Source: JBNKDD01 sp050288085
GTDB lineage: Bacteria > Chloroflexota > Anaerolineae > Aggregatilineales > UBA3940
Reading direction: 5' to 3'
Assembly (NCBI GenBank): GCA_050288085.1
Contig: JBNKDD010000149.1
Coordinates: 1-13,885 of the forward strand
DNA: 13,885 bases
Shown here in pieces: positions 1-8,200 of the stretch. The position numbers were made by a program, and so were the translations under genes. Numbering within the stretch: the first letter of the stretch is position 1; every line of letters begins with the position of its first letter. Under the pieces are notes generated by a model. That model worked only from the letters and a program-made list of their open reading frames with translations. It did not search any database and was not told the DNA's origin.

Positions 1-103
1 GGCGGGCTGTCATCGGCATAGGAACGATGTAGTCAATGCGGGTCTGGTTGTATGCCTCTGTTAGTTGTTCGATGCTAAAATGGCTGGCAGGGACGAGTCT
101 CAA
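1..103 (-). CDS. Partial N-terminus of a probable GNAT-family N-acetyltransferase (runs off left edge)
   Basis: Only the first 34 codons are visible. The chosen start is a TTG at 103-101, because a GGAG sits at 115-112 with an 8-nt spacer. The frame is open upstream to about 183 without any ATG. The peptide begins MRLVPASHFS and continues IEQLTEAYNQ, TRIDYIVPMP, MTAR. It resembles the first strand and first helices of GNAT acetyltransferases, with a 'LTEAYN' helix followed by a Y-I-V-P-M segment; that resemblance is from memory and the acetyl-CoA-binding motif lies outside the window. It reads in the same direction as the double-REC gene, whose stop is 78 bp upstream, with a GC-rich palindrome between them. 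Read-through from the signalling genes is possible but not shown. The substrate is unknown. Confidence 0.5.
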   Translation of the reverse strand, partial: MRLVPASHFSIEQLTEAYNQTRIDYIVPMPMTAR

Positions 104-130
104 AACGAGTTCTCCGAGTTTAAATGCTAA

Positions 131-158
131 CCGCCCTGGGCGGGTCTCAGACCCGCCC
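131..158. repeat. GC-rich intergenic palindrome after the double-REC gene
   Basis: GGGCGGGTCT at 138-147 and AGACCCGCCC at 149-158 form a perfect 10-bp inverted repeat around one central base. A second, overlapping palindrome, CCGCCC at 131-136 with GGGCGG at 138-143, competes for the same GGGCGG arm, so two alternative hairpins are possible. The element starts 24 bp past the stop of the double-REC gene. There is no T-tract on either strand, so it is not a classical intrinsic terminator, although it could slow polymerase or protect a 3' end. It shares the GGGC-R-GG / CC-Y-GCCC logic of the palindrome at 2260-2287. Dispersed palindromes of this look are familiar from Chloroflexota intergenic regions (recollection, not checked). 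Confidence 0.7.
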
Positions 159-181
159 CTACGGCGATTTACGGATAGTTT

Positions 182-976
182 CTATTTACTCTGGGGTGCT
201 AGATAGGTAGAAACCTGTTTGGCGAATTCACGGGTATCAATCGGCTTGGAAATATAACCCTCGCAGCCATAAGCATCTACCATTTCGCTGGCTGTCTCCG
301 CAGGCCAGGCCGACACCACCACGATGGGTGTACGGGAGAGCGTTTCTGATTGCTTGAAATGAGCGGCAACTGTTTGCCCGTCAACATCGGGTAAGCCGAG
401 GTCGAGCAGGATCAGGTCGGGCCTGAGTTCCTCGGCCATTGCTACCCCGGAACTGCCATCTTCGGCATGGTGAACGGTGAAATGCTGGCGTTCCAAAACG
501 CGACGCATCAGGCGGGCATTGTTCGGGTTGTCCTCGATCATCAGAATGGTGGGTTTTTCGCCGGGGGCCACCTCAGCGCCGATTCGCTCAGTCAGATATT
601 CGGTGACACGGGTGGCAAATTCACGGGTATCAATCGGTTTACCGATCAAGCCATCGCAGCCATAGGCGGTCACGACTTTGACCACTGTATCGGTAGGGAG
701 CGATGAGACAACCACAATCGGTGTGTCAGGCCGCCCGCCAGCTTCTTTTAACTGCCGGGCAACATCCTGTCCGTTGATACCGGGCAAAGCAAGATCCAGC
801 AAGATCAGATCAGGGTTCTGTTCCAGTGCCATATCCAGCCCATCTTCTCCATTGTCGGATAAGATCACCGAATACCCTTCACGTTCTAGCACACGCTGCA
901 TCAGATGTGCATTCCCCATATTGTCTTCAATGATTAAAATTGTAGGCGAGGAGCCAGTTTTCTTCCCTGAAGTCAT
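182..976 (-). CDS. Double receiver-domain response regulator (REC-REC, no output domain)
   Basis: 264 residues made of two complete CheY-like receivers. REC1 spans about 12-130, with acidic pair Glu17/Asp18, phospho-acceptor Asp61, switch residue Ser91 and Lys113. REC2 spans about 142-261, with Glu148/Asp149, Asp192, Ser222 and Lys244. Both have the D-x-x-L-P loop after the acceptor and end in a K-P-I-D-T-R-E-F-A segment, so they look like products of an internal duplication. Both use Ser where Thr is more usual, which is acceptable in the family. There is no DNA-binding, GGDEF or other effector domain. The likely role is a phosphate relay, phosphate sink or protein-interaction switch for the nearby kinase. 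The ATG at 976 is supported by GAGGTGA at 984-990, 7 nt upstream. The gene has its own predicted promoter and lies beyond a predicted terminator, so it is probably transcribed separately. Confidence 0.93.
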   Translation of the reverse strand: MTSGKKTGSSPTILIIEDNMGNAHLMQRVLEREGYSVILSDNGEDGLDMALEQNPDLILLDLALPGINGQDVARQLKEAGGRPDTPIVVVSSLPTDTVVKVVTAYGCDGLIGKPIDTREFATRVTEYLTERIGAEVAPGEKPTILMIEDNPNNARLMRRVLERQHFTVHHAEDGSSGVAMAEELRPDLILLDLGLPDVDGQTVAAHFKQSETLSRTPIVVVSAWPAETASEMVDAYGCEGYISKPIDTREFAKQVSTYLAPQSK

Positions 977-1023
977 CTCTATTTCACCTCACTCAAATAG
1001 ATTGCTATCAAATGATGTCATTG

Positions 1024-1053
1024 ATTATTTCTCTAATTGTGCAAAATTGCCAA
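1024..1053 (-). promoter_or_regulatory. Predicted sigma-70-type promoter of the double-REC gene
   Basis: On the minus strand TTGGCA (1053-1048; 5 of 6 matches to TTGACA) is followed after 18 bp by AATAAT (1029-1024; 5 of 6 matches to TATAAT). Transcription would start near 1017, giving a leader of about 40 nt with the strong Shine-Dalgarno of the double-REC gene in place. It lies just downstream of the predicted terminator of the preceding REC gene, which fits an independent transcription unit. Confidence 0.5.
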
Positions 1054-1083
1054 GATTGTACAAAACATAACTGAGCCTGGTAC

Positions 1084-1134
1084 AAAAAACAGACACACAT
1101 CAGCTACCTCAAATAATGAGCAAGCGATGTGTGC
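1084..1134 (-). terminator. Predicted intrinsic terminator after the single-REC gene
   Basis: On the minus strand GCACACATC (1134-1126) pairs with GATGTGTGT (1101-1093) through eight Watson-Crick pairs and one G-U. Inside this, GCT/AGC and CTCA/TGAG can extend the hairpin to a TTATT loop. Three bases later comes a run of six T (1089-1084). The structure lies 36 bp beyond the stop of the REC gene at 1170-1550. The stem is only moderately GC-rich and has internal mismatches, so termination may be partial. Confidence 0.55.
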
Positions 1135-1169
1135 TACGATCTGACGTTATTGGATTGGAATTATAGCTA

Positions 1170-1550
1170 TCAGGTATGGTTGTTCAGAAATTTGTTCATG
1201 ACTTCACGCAGTTCATCCCGGCTGATGGGTTTCCGTAGATAGCCATCGCAGCCAGCTTCAAGGAAACGTTCGCGATCACCGACCATTGCATTAGCGGTCA
1301 GGGCAATTACGGGGATTTCCTTTAAGCTGGGATTGGCTTTTAGCTTGCTGGTGACAGCAGCCCCATCGATATCTGGCAGGTTGATGTCCATCAGAATCAG
1401 GTCGGGCTGGATTGATTCAGCTAGCTGCAAGCCGGTAGCTCCGTCTGCGGCCTGGGTGATTTCAAACTTGCGCTCTTTGTCCAGGCTGAGCATACGCATA
1501 ACCAGCCGATAGTTTTGATAATTATCCTCAATGTATAAGATATGTGCCAT
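1170..1550 (-). CDS. Single-domain response regulator (CheY/Spo0F-like REC)
   Basis: 126 residues, the length of one receiver domain with nothing attached. Acidic pair Glu8/Asp9, phospho-acceptor Asp55 in the L-M-D context, switch Thr85 and Lys107 are all present, so it should be phosphorylatable. The M-x-D-I-N-L-P-D-x-D-G stretch and the late K-P-I-S segment place it in the branch common among receivers served by hybrid-type kinases, somewhat apart from the other REC proteins here, which share K-P-I-D-T-R. The ATG at 1550 has only a weak Shine-Dalgarno (GAGAG at 1564-1560, 9 nt upstream). It lies 113 bp downstream of the preceding REC gene, with no terminator seen between them, so co-transcription is plausible. 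A likely terminator follows it. It could be a phosphorelay intermediate or act by binding a partner protein. Confidence 0.95.
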   Translation of the reverse strand: MAHILYIEDNYQNYRLVMRMLSLDKERKFEITQAADGATGLQLAESIQPDLILMDINLPDIDGAAVTSKLKANPSLKEIPVIALTANAMVGDRERFLEAGCDGYLRKPISRDELREVMNKFLNNHT

Positions 1551-1663
1551 CCGTTTAATCTCTCAACTTTCGGCCCAAGTACGATAGATAAGATTTTTGA
1601 TCCACAAAAATATGCACTAGGTCGCGTGCGACACCCTCCATTATTCGCAGCGTGACGGGGGGC
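1551..1663. other. Intergenic gap between the two single-REC genes
   Basis: These 113 bp hold no convincing promoter, terminator or RNA. A small palindrome, GTCG/CGAC at 1621-1632 with a 4-nt loop, is too weak to call. A 28-codon minus-strand ORF (1555-1641) ends 4 nt before the downstream REC start codon but has no Shine-Dalgarno. Confidence 0.5.
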
Positions 1664-2149
1664 CTATTTTTCAGCTTTGTCTGTTTTCTCAGACTGCTCA
1701 GACTTCTCAGACTGCTCAGGCTTCTCAGCCTGCACAGGCTTCTCAGATTGCTCAGACTGCGCAGGCTTCTCAGCTTTACCGGTTCCATTTTTCTTTGGCA
1801 GGAACTCTGAGATCTGGTCAGCAAAGGTACGGGTATCAATCGGTTTGGTGATGTACCCATCGCAGCCATAGGTCATAGCACGGCGTTTGGTGACCATATC
1901 TGAGCTGGCTGTAACCGCAATAATGGGAATTTCGCCAGGAATCCGATTGATCAGGGCCGCGATGGTATGGCCTCCAATGTCTGGGAGTCCCAGGTCTAAC
2001 AAGACCAGGTCTACGTTTTCGTTGGTGGCAATGTTTAGACCCGTCAGGCCCTCACCAGCCACGACCGTGTCATGCCCTGCACGCTGCAAGACGCGCGTTA
2101 CGATATCGGCACTATTCGAGTCATCTTCAATCACCAGTATCTTAGCCAT
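1664..2149 (-). CDS. REC-domain response regulator with a repetitive Ser-Glu-Lys/Gln tail
   Basis: 161 residues from the ATG at 2149, chosen over an upstream TTG at 2155 because the AGGGA at 2160-2156 is properly spaced only for the ATG. Residues 1-119 are a full receiver: Glu8/Asp9-Asp10, phospho-acceptor Asp52, switch Thr80, Lys102 and a K-P-I-D-T-R segment nearly identical to those of the double-REC protein. Residues 120-161 are a charged tail of S-E-Q, S-E-K and P-x-Q units, predicted to be disordered. No output domain follows, so the tail could be a linker or docking region, or of no specific function. It is the first gene after the giant kinase, 150 bp downstream, and is the most obvious candidate partner for it. 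The intervening hairpin at 2260-2287 lacks a T-tract and need not stop transcription. Confidence 0.93.
   Translation of the reverse strand: MAKILVIEDDSNSADIVTRVLQRAGHDTVVAGEGLTGLNIATNENVDLVLLDLGLPDIGGHTIAALINRIPGEIPIIAVTASSDMVTKRRAMTYGCDGYITKPIDTRTFADQISEFLPKKNGTGKAEKPAQSEQSEKPVQAEKPEQSEKSEQSEKTDKAEK
1684..1773. repeat. Tandem 9/18-bp coding repeat (Ser-Glu-Lys/Gln tail)
   Basis: About ten imperfect 9-bp units alternate on the plus strand as GACTGCTCA and GRCTTCTCA, giving an 18-bp higher-order period. On the coding (minus) strand they encode S-E-Q, S-E-K and P-E-K/P-x-Q triplets. The units stay in frame and differ by point changes, consistent with slippage or unequal exchange. Confidence 0.85.
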
Positions 2150-2201
2150 ACTCAATCCCTTTATGATTTCTTCAGATGTTCTTCACTGTACCACAGATAA
2201 G

Positions 2202-2241
2202 ATGATAATGCTTGTGATAATCTAACAATTTTTTAACAATT
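2202..2241 (-). promoter_or_regulatory. Candidate promoter and phased direct repeats upstream of the REC-tail gene
   Basis: TAACAATT occurs at 2223-2230 and again at 2234-2241, an exact 8-bp direct repeat with an 11-bp period, close to one helical turn. On the minus strand the copy nearer the gene supplies TTGTTA (2228-2223) as a possible -35, followed after 15 bp by TATCAT (2207-2202, 5 of 6 to TATAAT). The 15-bp spacer is short, so the promoter call is weak. The repeat may bind a regulator or may simply be AT-rich promoter DNA. Confidence 0.3.
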
Positions 2242-2259
2242 GTGGCACAGAGCCGCTTG

Positions 2260-2287
2260 CCAGGGCAGGCGTTGTCGCCTGCCCTGG
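2260..2287. repeat. GC-rich hairpin just after the giant kinase gene
   Basis: CCAGGGCAGGCG (2260-2271) and CGCCTGCCCTGG (2276-2287) form a perfect 12-bp stem with a TTGT loop, 12 bp past the kinase stop codon. No T-tract follows on the minus strand, so it is not a standard intrinsic terminator. It may stabilise the kinase mRNA 3' end, attenuate read-through into the REC gene, or be a dispersed intergenic palindrome like the one at 138-158. Confidence 0.75.
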
Positions 2288-2299
2288 TTGTCTGAAAAT

Positions 2300-5200
2300 T
2301 TAGTCTCCAGTTGGCAGATCATCGCTGATGCGCATATCGATGCTTTCATCGGCGCTGGTTCGATCAACCAGTGGCAGTTTGAAGGTAAAAATACTGCCCT
2401 CACCTAAGGTACTCTCTACCCAGAGGTCGCCTCCATGAAGCTGAACAAGCTGTCGGGTGATGGCTAACCCCAGGCCGGTTCCGCCTTCCTTCCGGGTAAT
2501 CGAGCCGTCCACCTGACGGAACTGGTCGAAGATGGTCTGGTGGTGTTCCTCTGGGATACCGATACCGGTGTCCACCACGGCCATGTAGATCCATTCCTGG
2601 TCAAAAGAGCACTTGAGTTTGACAGAGCCCTTATCGGTGAATTTGATCGAGTTACTCAACAGGTTCCAGAGAATCTGGCGGAGGCGAACCGGGTCGGCAT
2701 ACAGTATGGGTAGATTATCTGGTACTTCGATTTCAAGCTCTACGGGCTTATCCCTGAGCAGGACCTGGGACATATCGACCAACTGCGGGACGAACTCTGC
2801 GACGACCACACGGGTCTTGTTGAGTTCCAGCCGACCGGCTTCGATCTTGGACAGGTCGAGAATGTCGTTGATGATAGCGAGCAGGTGGTGACCACTGGCA
2901 TGGATAGCCTGTAGGTCTTCGCGGGACATGGAGTCCAGGTCTGGGCCGACCTCGTCGATTAGCAGCTCAGAGTAGCCGATAATCGAGTTGAGCGGGGTAC
3001 GCAGCTCATGGCTCATATTCGCGAGGAATTCACTCTTGAGCTGCTCCAGTTCGCGCATCCGCTCGGCGGTTTCAATCGTCTGTTGGAGGAAGCGGTCCGC
3101 TGCGATAGCGTTGGCTATCGAGGCGGTGGCGTTCGCCAAAATCTGGCGCTCTACGTCGTCCCAATGGCGAGACTGGTTGATGTTAGCAAGTCCGATCAGG
3201 CCGTGGAAGTCACCTTCAACAAACAGTGGGTTCAGGAGAACCGTCTGGCTTTTGAGGCCATCAGGGAAGTGATCGGGGAAATCACTAAGCGATACGGTCA
3301 GGGCTTCGCCACGACTGACTATTTCCATCCAATTGGCGGGGATTAGCTCAAGGGGCATATGCTGGACTTCAGGCTCTGATATGATGGGATCAATGCCAGG
3401 GCCCGCCCATTCGTTGGTCATCTTTGTGCAGAGGTTTCCATCCTCATCGGTAAAGTTTTCGAACAGGTAGACACGATCCACATCGGTAGTTTCACCGAGC
3501 TGTTCGAGCGCCGGGTCAATGGCCTTGGTGCCGCTTTCAAGCAGTTCACGGGCGATGACGTTGAGCGACTCGCGGAAGCGGTCGTACCGGGCCAGGGTTT
3601 CGTAGCTTTCGGCGTTGGAGAGGGCGACCGCCAACTGGTTGGAGATAATCAGCAAGGTACGGACTTCGTCCTCGTTGAAGTGGTCGGCCCTACGCTCTTG
3701 TACGTCGAGCACCCCCATCACGCGCTGCCCCAGAACCAGCGGGATGGCAACCTCAGAACGGGTTTCGGGGAGCAGCGGGTTGGGCAGGTGGTCGGGGTTG
3801 GCCTGCACGTTTTGCACGATCACGGGTTCCATCGACCGGGCGGCGCGGGCCACGAGGCTGCGCTCGGCTGCCAGCGGGATGCTGTGTCCCATCGCTTTGA
3901 GCTGAGTGCCTGCCTCGCCTAACCCTTCGGCCACTACCAGTTGACCGGTAACTTCATTAAGTAGATAGATGTGGGTGTAGTAGTATTCAAGGGTCTCACT
4001 GAGCCGGGAGATCGTCTCCTGCAACAGGGCTGCCGGGTCGAGCTGCTGGCTGAGCCGCTGAGCCAGACCCTGAGCCAGACGTTCACGCAGACGTGAGCGT
4101 TCGCGCTCGGAGACGTTGTTCACCGCTAACAGCACGTTGTCAGTACCGGCAATCAGCGACATCGTGCCTTCGTAGTAGTTGCGGTCGTTGTTGATCATCA
4201 ATGAGTAGGCGACGGTGACAGTCTCGCCGGTTTCTCTCACATGCTTTGCTGCTGCTTCGAGGTCATCGGCCAGTGCTTCCGGTAGGAAGTCACGCAACGG
4301 CTTACCCAGCATCTCGCTGGAAGGCGCGACGAGGTCTTTCTCATCACTGGTGTAGATGGCCTGGTAACGCTCTTTATTATCCAGGACGAGCAGCGTGGTG
4401 GTCAGTGAGGACAACACCAGGTCAAGCTCGGCGAGGGTGGATTGGGTTTCCCCAAAGAGTTGGGCGTTGGAGAGCGCGACGGCTAACTGGTTCGCCACGA
4501 TTTGCAGGGTAGTGATCTCCTGCTGGTTAAAGTGATTGACGATGGAGTGCTGCACGTCGAGCACCCCCAGCACCCGCTGACCGATTGCCAATGGCAGGGC
4601 CACTTCGGATGCGGTTTCGGGCAGGAGCGGGTTGGGCAGGTGGTCGGGGTCGTCCTGAACGTCGTTCGCCACGACCGGCTCGATGCTTCTGGCGGCGCGG
4701 GCAACCAGACTGCGTTCTGCATCCAGTGGGATGCTATGCTCGATTTCCTTGAGCTGTGCACCGGCCTCGCCCAGACCTTCGGCGACGACCAACTGTGTGC
4801 CGTTTTCGTTGAGCATGTAGATGTGAATGTGATAGTATTCAAAGGTGGAGCTCAAGCGATCCACCGTATTGCTCAACAGTTCGCTTACATCCAGTGAGCG
4901 GGTTAACTCACTGGCGAGTTCCTGAGCCAGACGCTCACGTACGGCGGCGCGGCGCTGCTCGGTTACGTCACGGGTAACACCGACCAGACCGAATGGGCTG
5001 CCTGAGCTGTCGACCAGCGGGATTTTGGTTTCTGAAATCCACATCGTTCCACCGGTTGGAGCTGGCACCTCTTGATCCGGCTTGATGAGCGGCTCATGCG
5101 TCTTGAGAACCTCTAGCTCTTGTTCGTAAGCTATCCGAGCCTCTTCATTTTCGAACAGTTCATATTCGGTCTTGCCGACCAGGTCTTCGGGCGATGATAC

Positions 5201-8200
5201 CCCGGCCAGTTCTGCTACCCTGGTGTTGGCTACAATGTAGCGCCCATCGGTATCTTTAAAGTAGACGTAGTCAGGCAGGTTGTCGATCAGCACGCGGAGA
5301 CGACCACGTTCCTCGGCGAGGATCTCGGCAGCTTCCATTCTCTCGGTGATGTTGGTTGCCGACATCAGCACATTGTTCGTGCCCTCGATTTGCGTCAGGG
5401 TTGCTTCAAAGTAGGCGTAGCCTCCCATGACTTCAAGTACGTACTGTACGACGGCAGTTTCACCGGTCTCACGGGCCTGTTCAATCGCATTTTCGACCAA
5501 ATCGGCGACATCCGTCGGAACCGTTTCGCGGTAGGTTTTACCGAGGAGTTCTTCAGCGGGCACGGTCAAATCACCGGAACGACCGGCGTGAGCGGTGATG
5601 AAGCGGTTATCTTCGTCGAGCACAAACAGCACGTTGGTGAGTGATGACAGCACCAGGTCGAGTTCGTTGAGAGCTGCCTGGGTGCTTTCGAAGAGTTGTG
5701 CATTTGAAAGCGCGATGGCAAGCTGGTTGGCAACAACCTGGAGAGTATTCACCTCATTTTCATTGAAGTGTTCGGCGACAGTATGCTGCACGTCGAGCAC
5801 GCCTAACGCCCGGTCACCCAAGACCAGCGGGATGGCTGCCTCCGAAATGGTATCCGGCAGGAGCGGGTTAGGCAGGTGGTCGCCTTCTTCCAAAACATTG
5901 TTGATGATGACCGGTTCCATCGACCGGGCGGCGCGGGCAACCAGACTTTGCGGGGCGTTCATGTAGATGCTGTGACCGGCTGCCTTCATCTGTGCCCCTG
6001 GCTGGCCCAGCCCTGCGGCCACTATCAACTGCTCCTGGGTGTTATCCAACAGGTAGATGTGGACATGGTAGTATTCGAGTGCTTCGGCCAGCCGGTTAAC
6101 CGTCTGGTCAAGCAGTTGTTCGATCTCGACGGCCTGGGTAAGCTGTGTTGCGAGGTCGCGGGCCACACGGTCACGCTGTTCAGCGCGGCGTTCCTCAGTT
6201 ACGTCACGTCCGATGCCCAGCACGCCAAGGACATTTCCCTCTGCATCGCGTAGGGGCTGCTTGCGGGTATCCAGTGTATGCATGGAACCATCGGTGAATT
6301 GAACGATGTCGTTAGGATTGTGGATGTATTCTCCATCGAGGGCGGCCTGGTCGTCGACCCGGAAGCCGACAATACCCTGTTCAGGATCGCCCAGTACCAG
6401 GTTCTCCGGGAAGAAGCTTAGATCGTCTTTCCCGACGATTTTGTCAGGCGAATATCCATAGGATGACCGGGCCATCTGCTCGGTGAGGAACAGGTATTTG
6501 AATTCACGGTCTTTGGCCCAGATCCAGTCCTCACTGGCGGTGAGGATTGCGTCCAGCAGGCTGGCTGTTTCCTGTGTCTCTTCGAAGAGTTTGGCGTTTG
6601 CCAGGGCGACGGCCAACTGGTTGGCGACCAGCCGGAGGGTATTGACCTCTTGCTCGGAGAAGTGATCGGTGATGGTGTGTTGTACGTCAAGTACGCCCAG
6701 CACTTCCTGACCACGTATCAGCGGGATAGCTGTTTCTGAAGCGGTCCTGGGCAGGAGTGGGTTGGGCAGGTGGTCGGGATTGGCCTGAACGTTATTGACG
6801 ACCACCGGCTCACGGCTCCGGGCACATCGGGCTACCAGGCTGCGTTCAGCCGTGTAATTGATGCTGTGGCTGGCTGCCTTGAGCTGTGCACCGGCTTCGC
6901 CGAGACCTTCGGCAATGACCAGTTGATTACCTTCCTCGTTTAGCAGATAAACATGGACATGGTAGTAACCGAGCGCTTCGGCCAGGTTGTTTACCGTTTG
7001 GGCCAGCAGTTCATCAACACTGAGGGCCTCGGTCAACTGTACGGCCAGGTCACGGGCCAGACGCTCACGCTGTTCTGTACGGTGCTGTTCGGTCACGTCA
7101 ATCACCAGGCTTTGATAACCTGTAGCGTTTCCGTCCTCATCACGCAGGATGATGGTATAGGTGTTGACCCATCGTATGTCCCCATCCTTTGTCAGGAGGC
7201 GATACTGTTCCTGGAACTGGTCTACATCACTTTCGGTGTAACTCACAATCTCCGGCTCAATACGCTTCAGGTCATCTGGGTGGATGAGCGACTGGAAAGT
7301 AATCTCACCACTCAGGAATTCCTGGGGTGTATAACCAAACTGGCTGATATTTTCCGTCACGATATCGACTGAGGACGCCTCGTCTGCTCTCCATTGGAGC
7401 AGGACAACGGGGCTGTTGAGGAGCACCAGATTTGAACGGCGAAGCTGTTCCTCCGCGATCCTGGTTTGTTCATAGAGCTGGGCATTGGTCAGCGCGATGG
7501 CGATCTGGTCGGTAACGATCTGGAGGGTGTTAACCTCGTATTCGTTAAAGTGCCCGACATTGTCGTGCATGATGTCGATCACACCCAATACTTCCCGCCC
7601 TCGGAGTAGGGGGAGGGTAACCTCTGAAGCCGTATCCGGCAGCATGGGGTTGGGGAGGTAGTTAGGCTCATAGTTCACATCATTTGTGATCACTGCCTTG
7701 CGGGTGCGGACTGCCTGAACAGCCAGACTGCGATCGGTTTTGAGCGAGATGCTGTGTTTGATAGCCTGGAGTTGTAACCCGGCTTCGCCCAGACCTCTGG
7801 CGGCGACCAGCCGTTCGTTGGCTTTATCCAGTAGATAGATATTGACGTAGTAGTAGCCGAGTGTCTCAGCCAGCCGATTGACCGTTTGATCGAGCAGGTC
7901 ATCGACACTGAGCGCCCCGGATAACTGAGCGGCTAGGTCACGGGCCACACGCTCACGGTGTTCACCGCGGCGTTGGTCAGTCACGTCACGCGCAATGCCC
8001 AGGATACCGACAATGTTCCCCTGGGCGTCCTGGATTGGCTGTCTACGTGTGTCAAGAATATGTGTTTGTAGATCGTCGGCGAATTGAATAAGCTCATCAG
8101 GATTGTGAGCAACTTCGCCTTCGATAACCATCTGGTCACCGCGTTGGTCAGCGGACATATCCTGATCGGGCAGTAGTTCGGCAACAGTTCTGCCGATAAC

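Noticed and set aside
138..158. Rho-independent terminator for the double-REC gene
   Set aside because: The stem is strong but no T-tract follows on the minus strand, so it was recorded as a palindrome instead.
1555..1641. 28-codon minus-strand ORF ending 4 nt before the single-REC start, possibly a coupled leader peptide
   Set aside because: It has no Shine-Dalgarno, no recognisable composition bias, and such a short ORF is expected by chance.
1684..1773. CRISPR-like repeat cluster
   Set aside because: The units are 9 bp with no spacers and encode an in-frame peptide repeat.
1677..1871. Plus-strand 64-codon ORF rich in F-S-D-C repeats, looking like a Cys-rich repeat peptide
   Set aside because: It is the antisense reading of the Ser-Glu-Lys repeat tail and the adjoining REC end. 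The repeat explains the periodicity and there is no start signal.
2150..2155. TTG at 2155 as the start of the REC-tail gene
   Set aside because: The AGGGA at 2160-2156 would abut the TTG. The ATG at 2149 has a normal 6-7 nt spacer and gives the canonical M-A-K-I-L-V receiver start.
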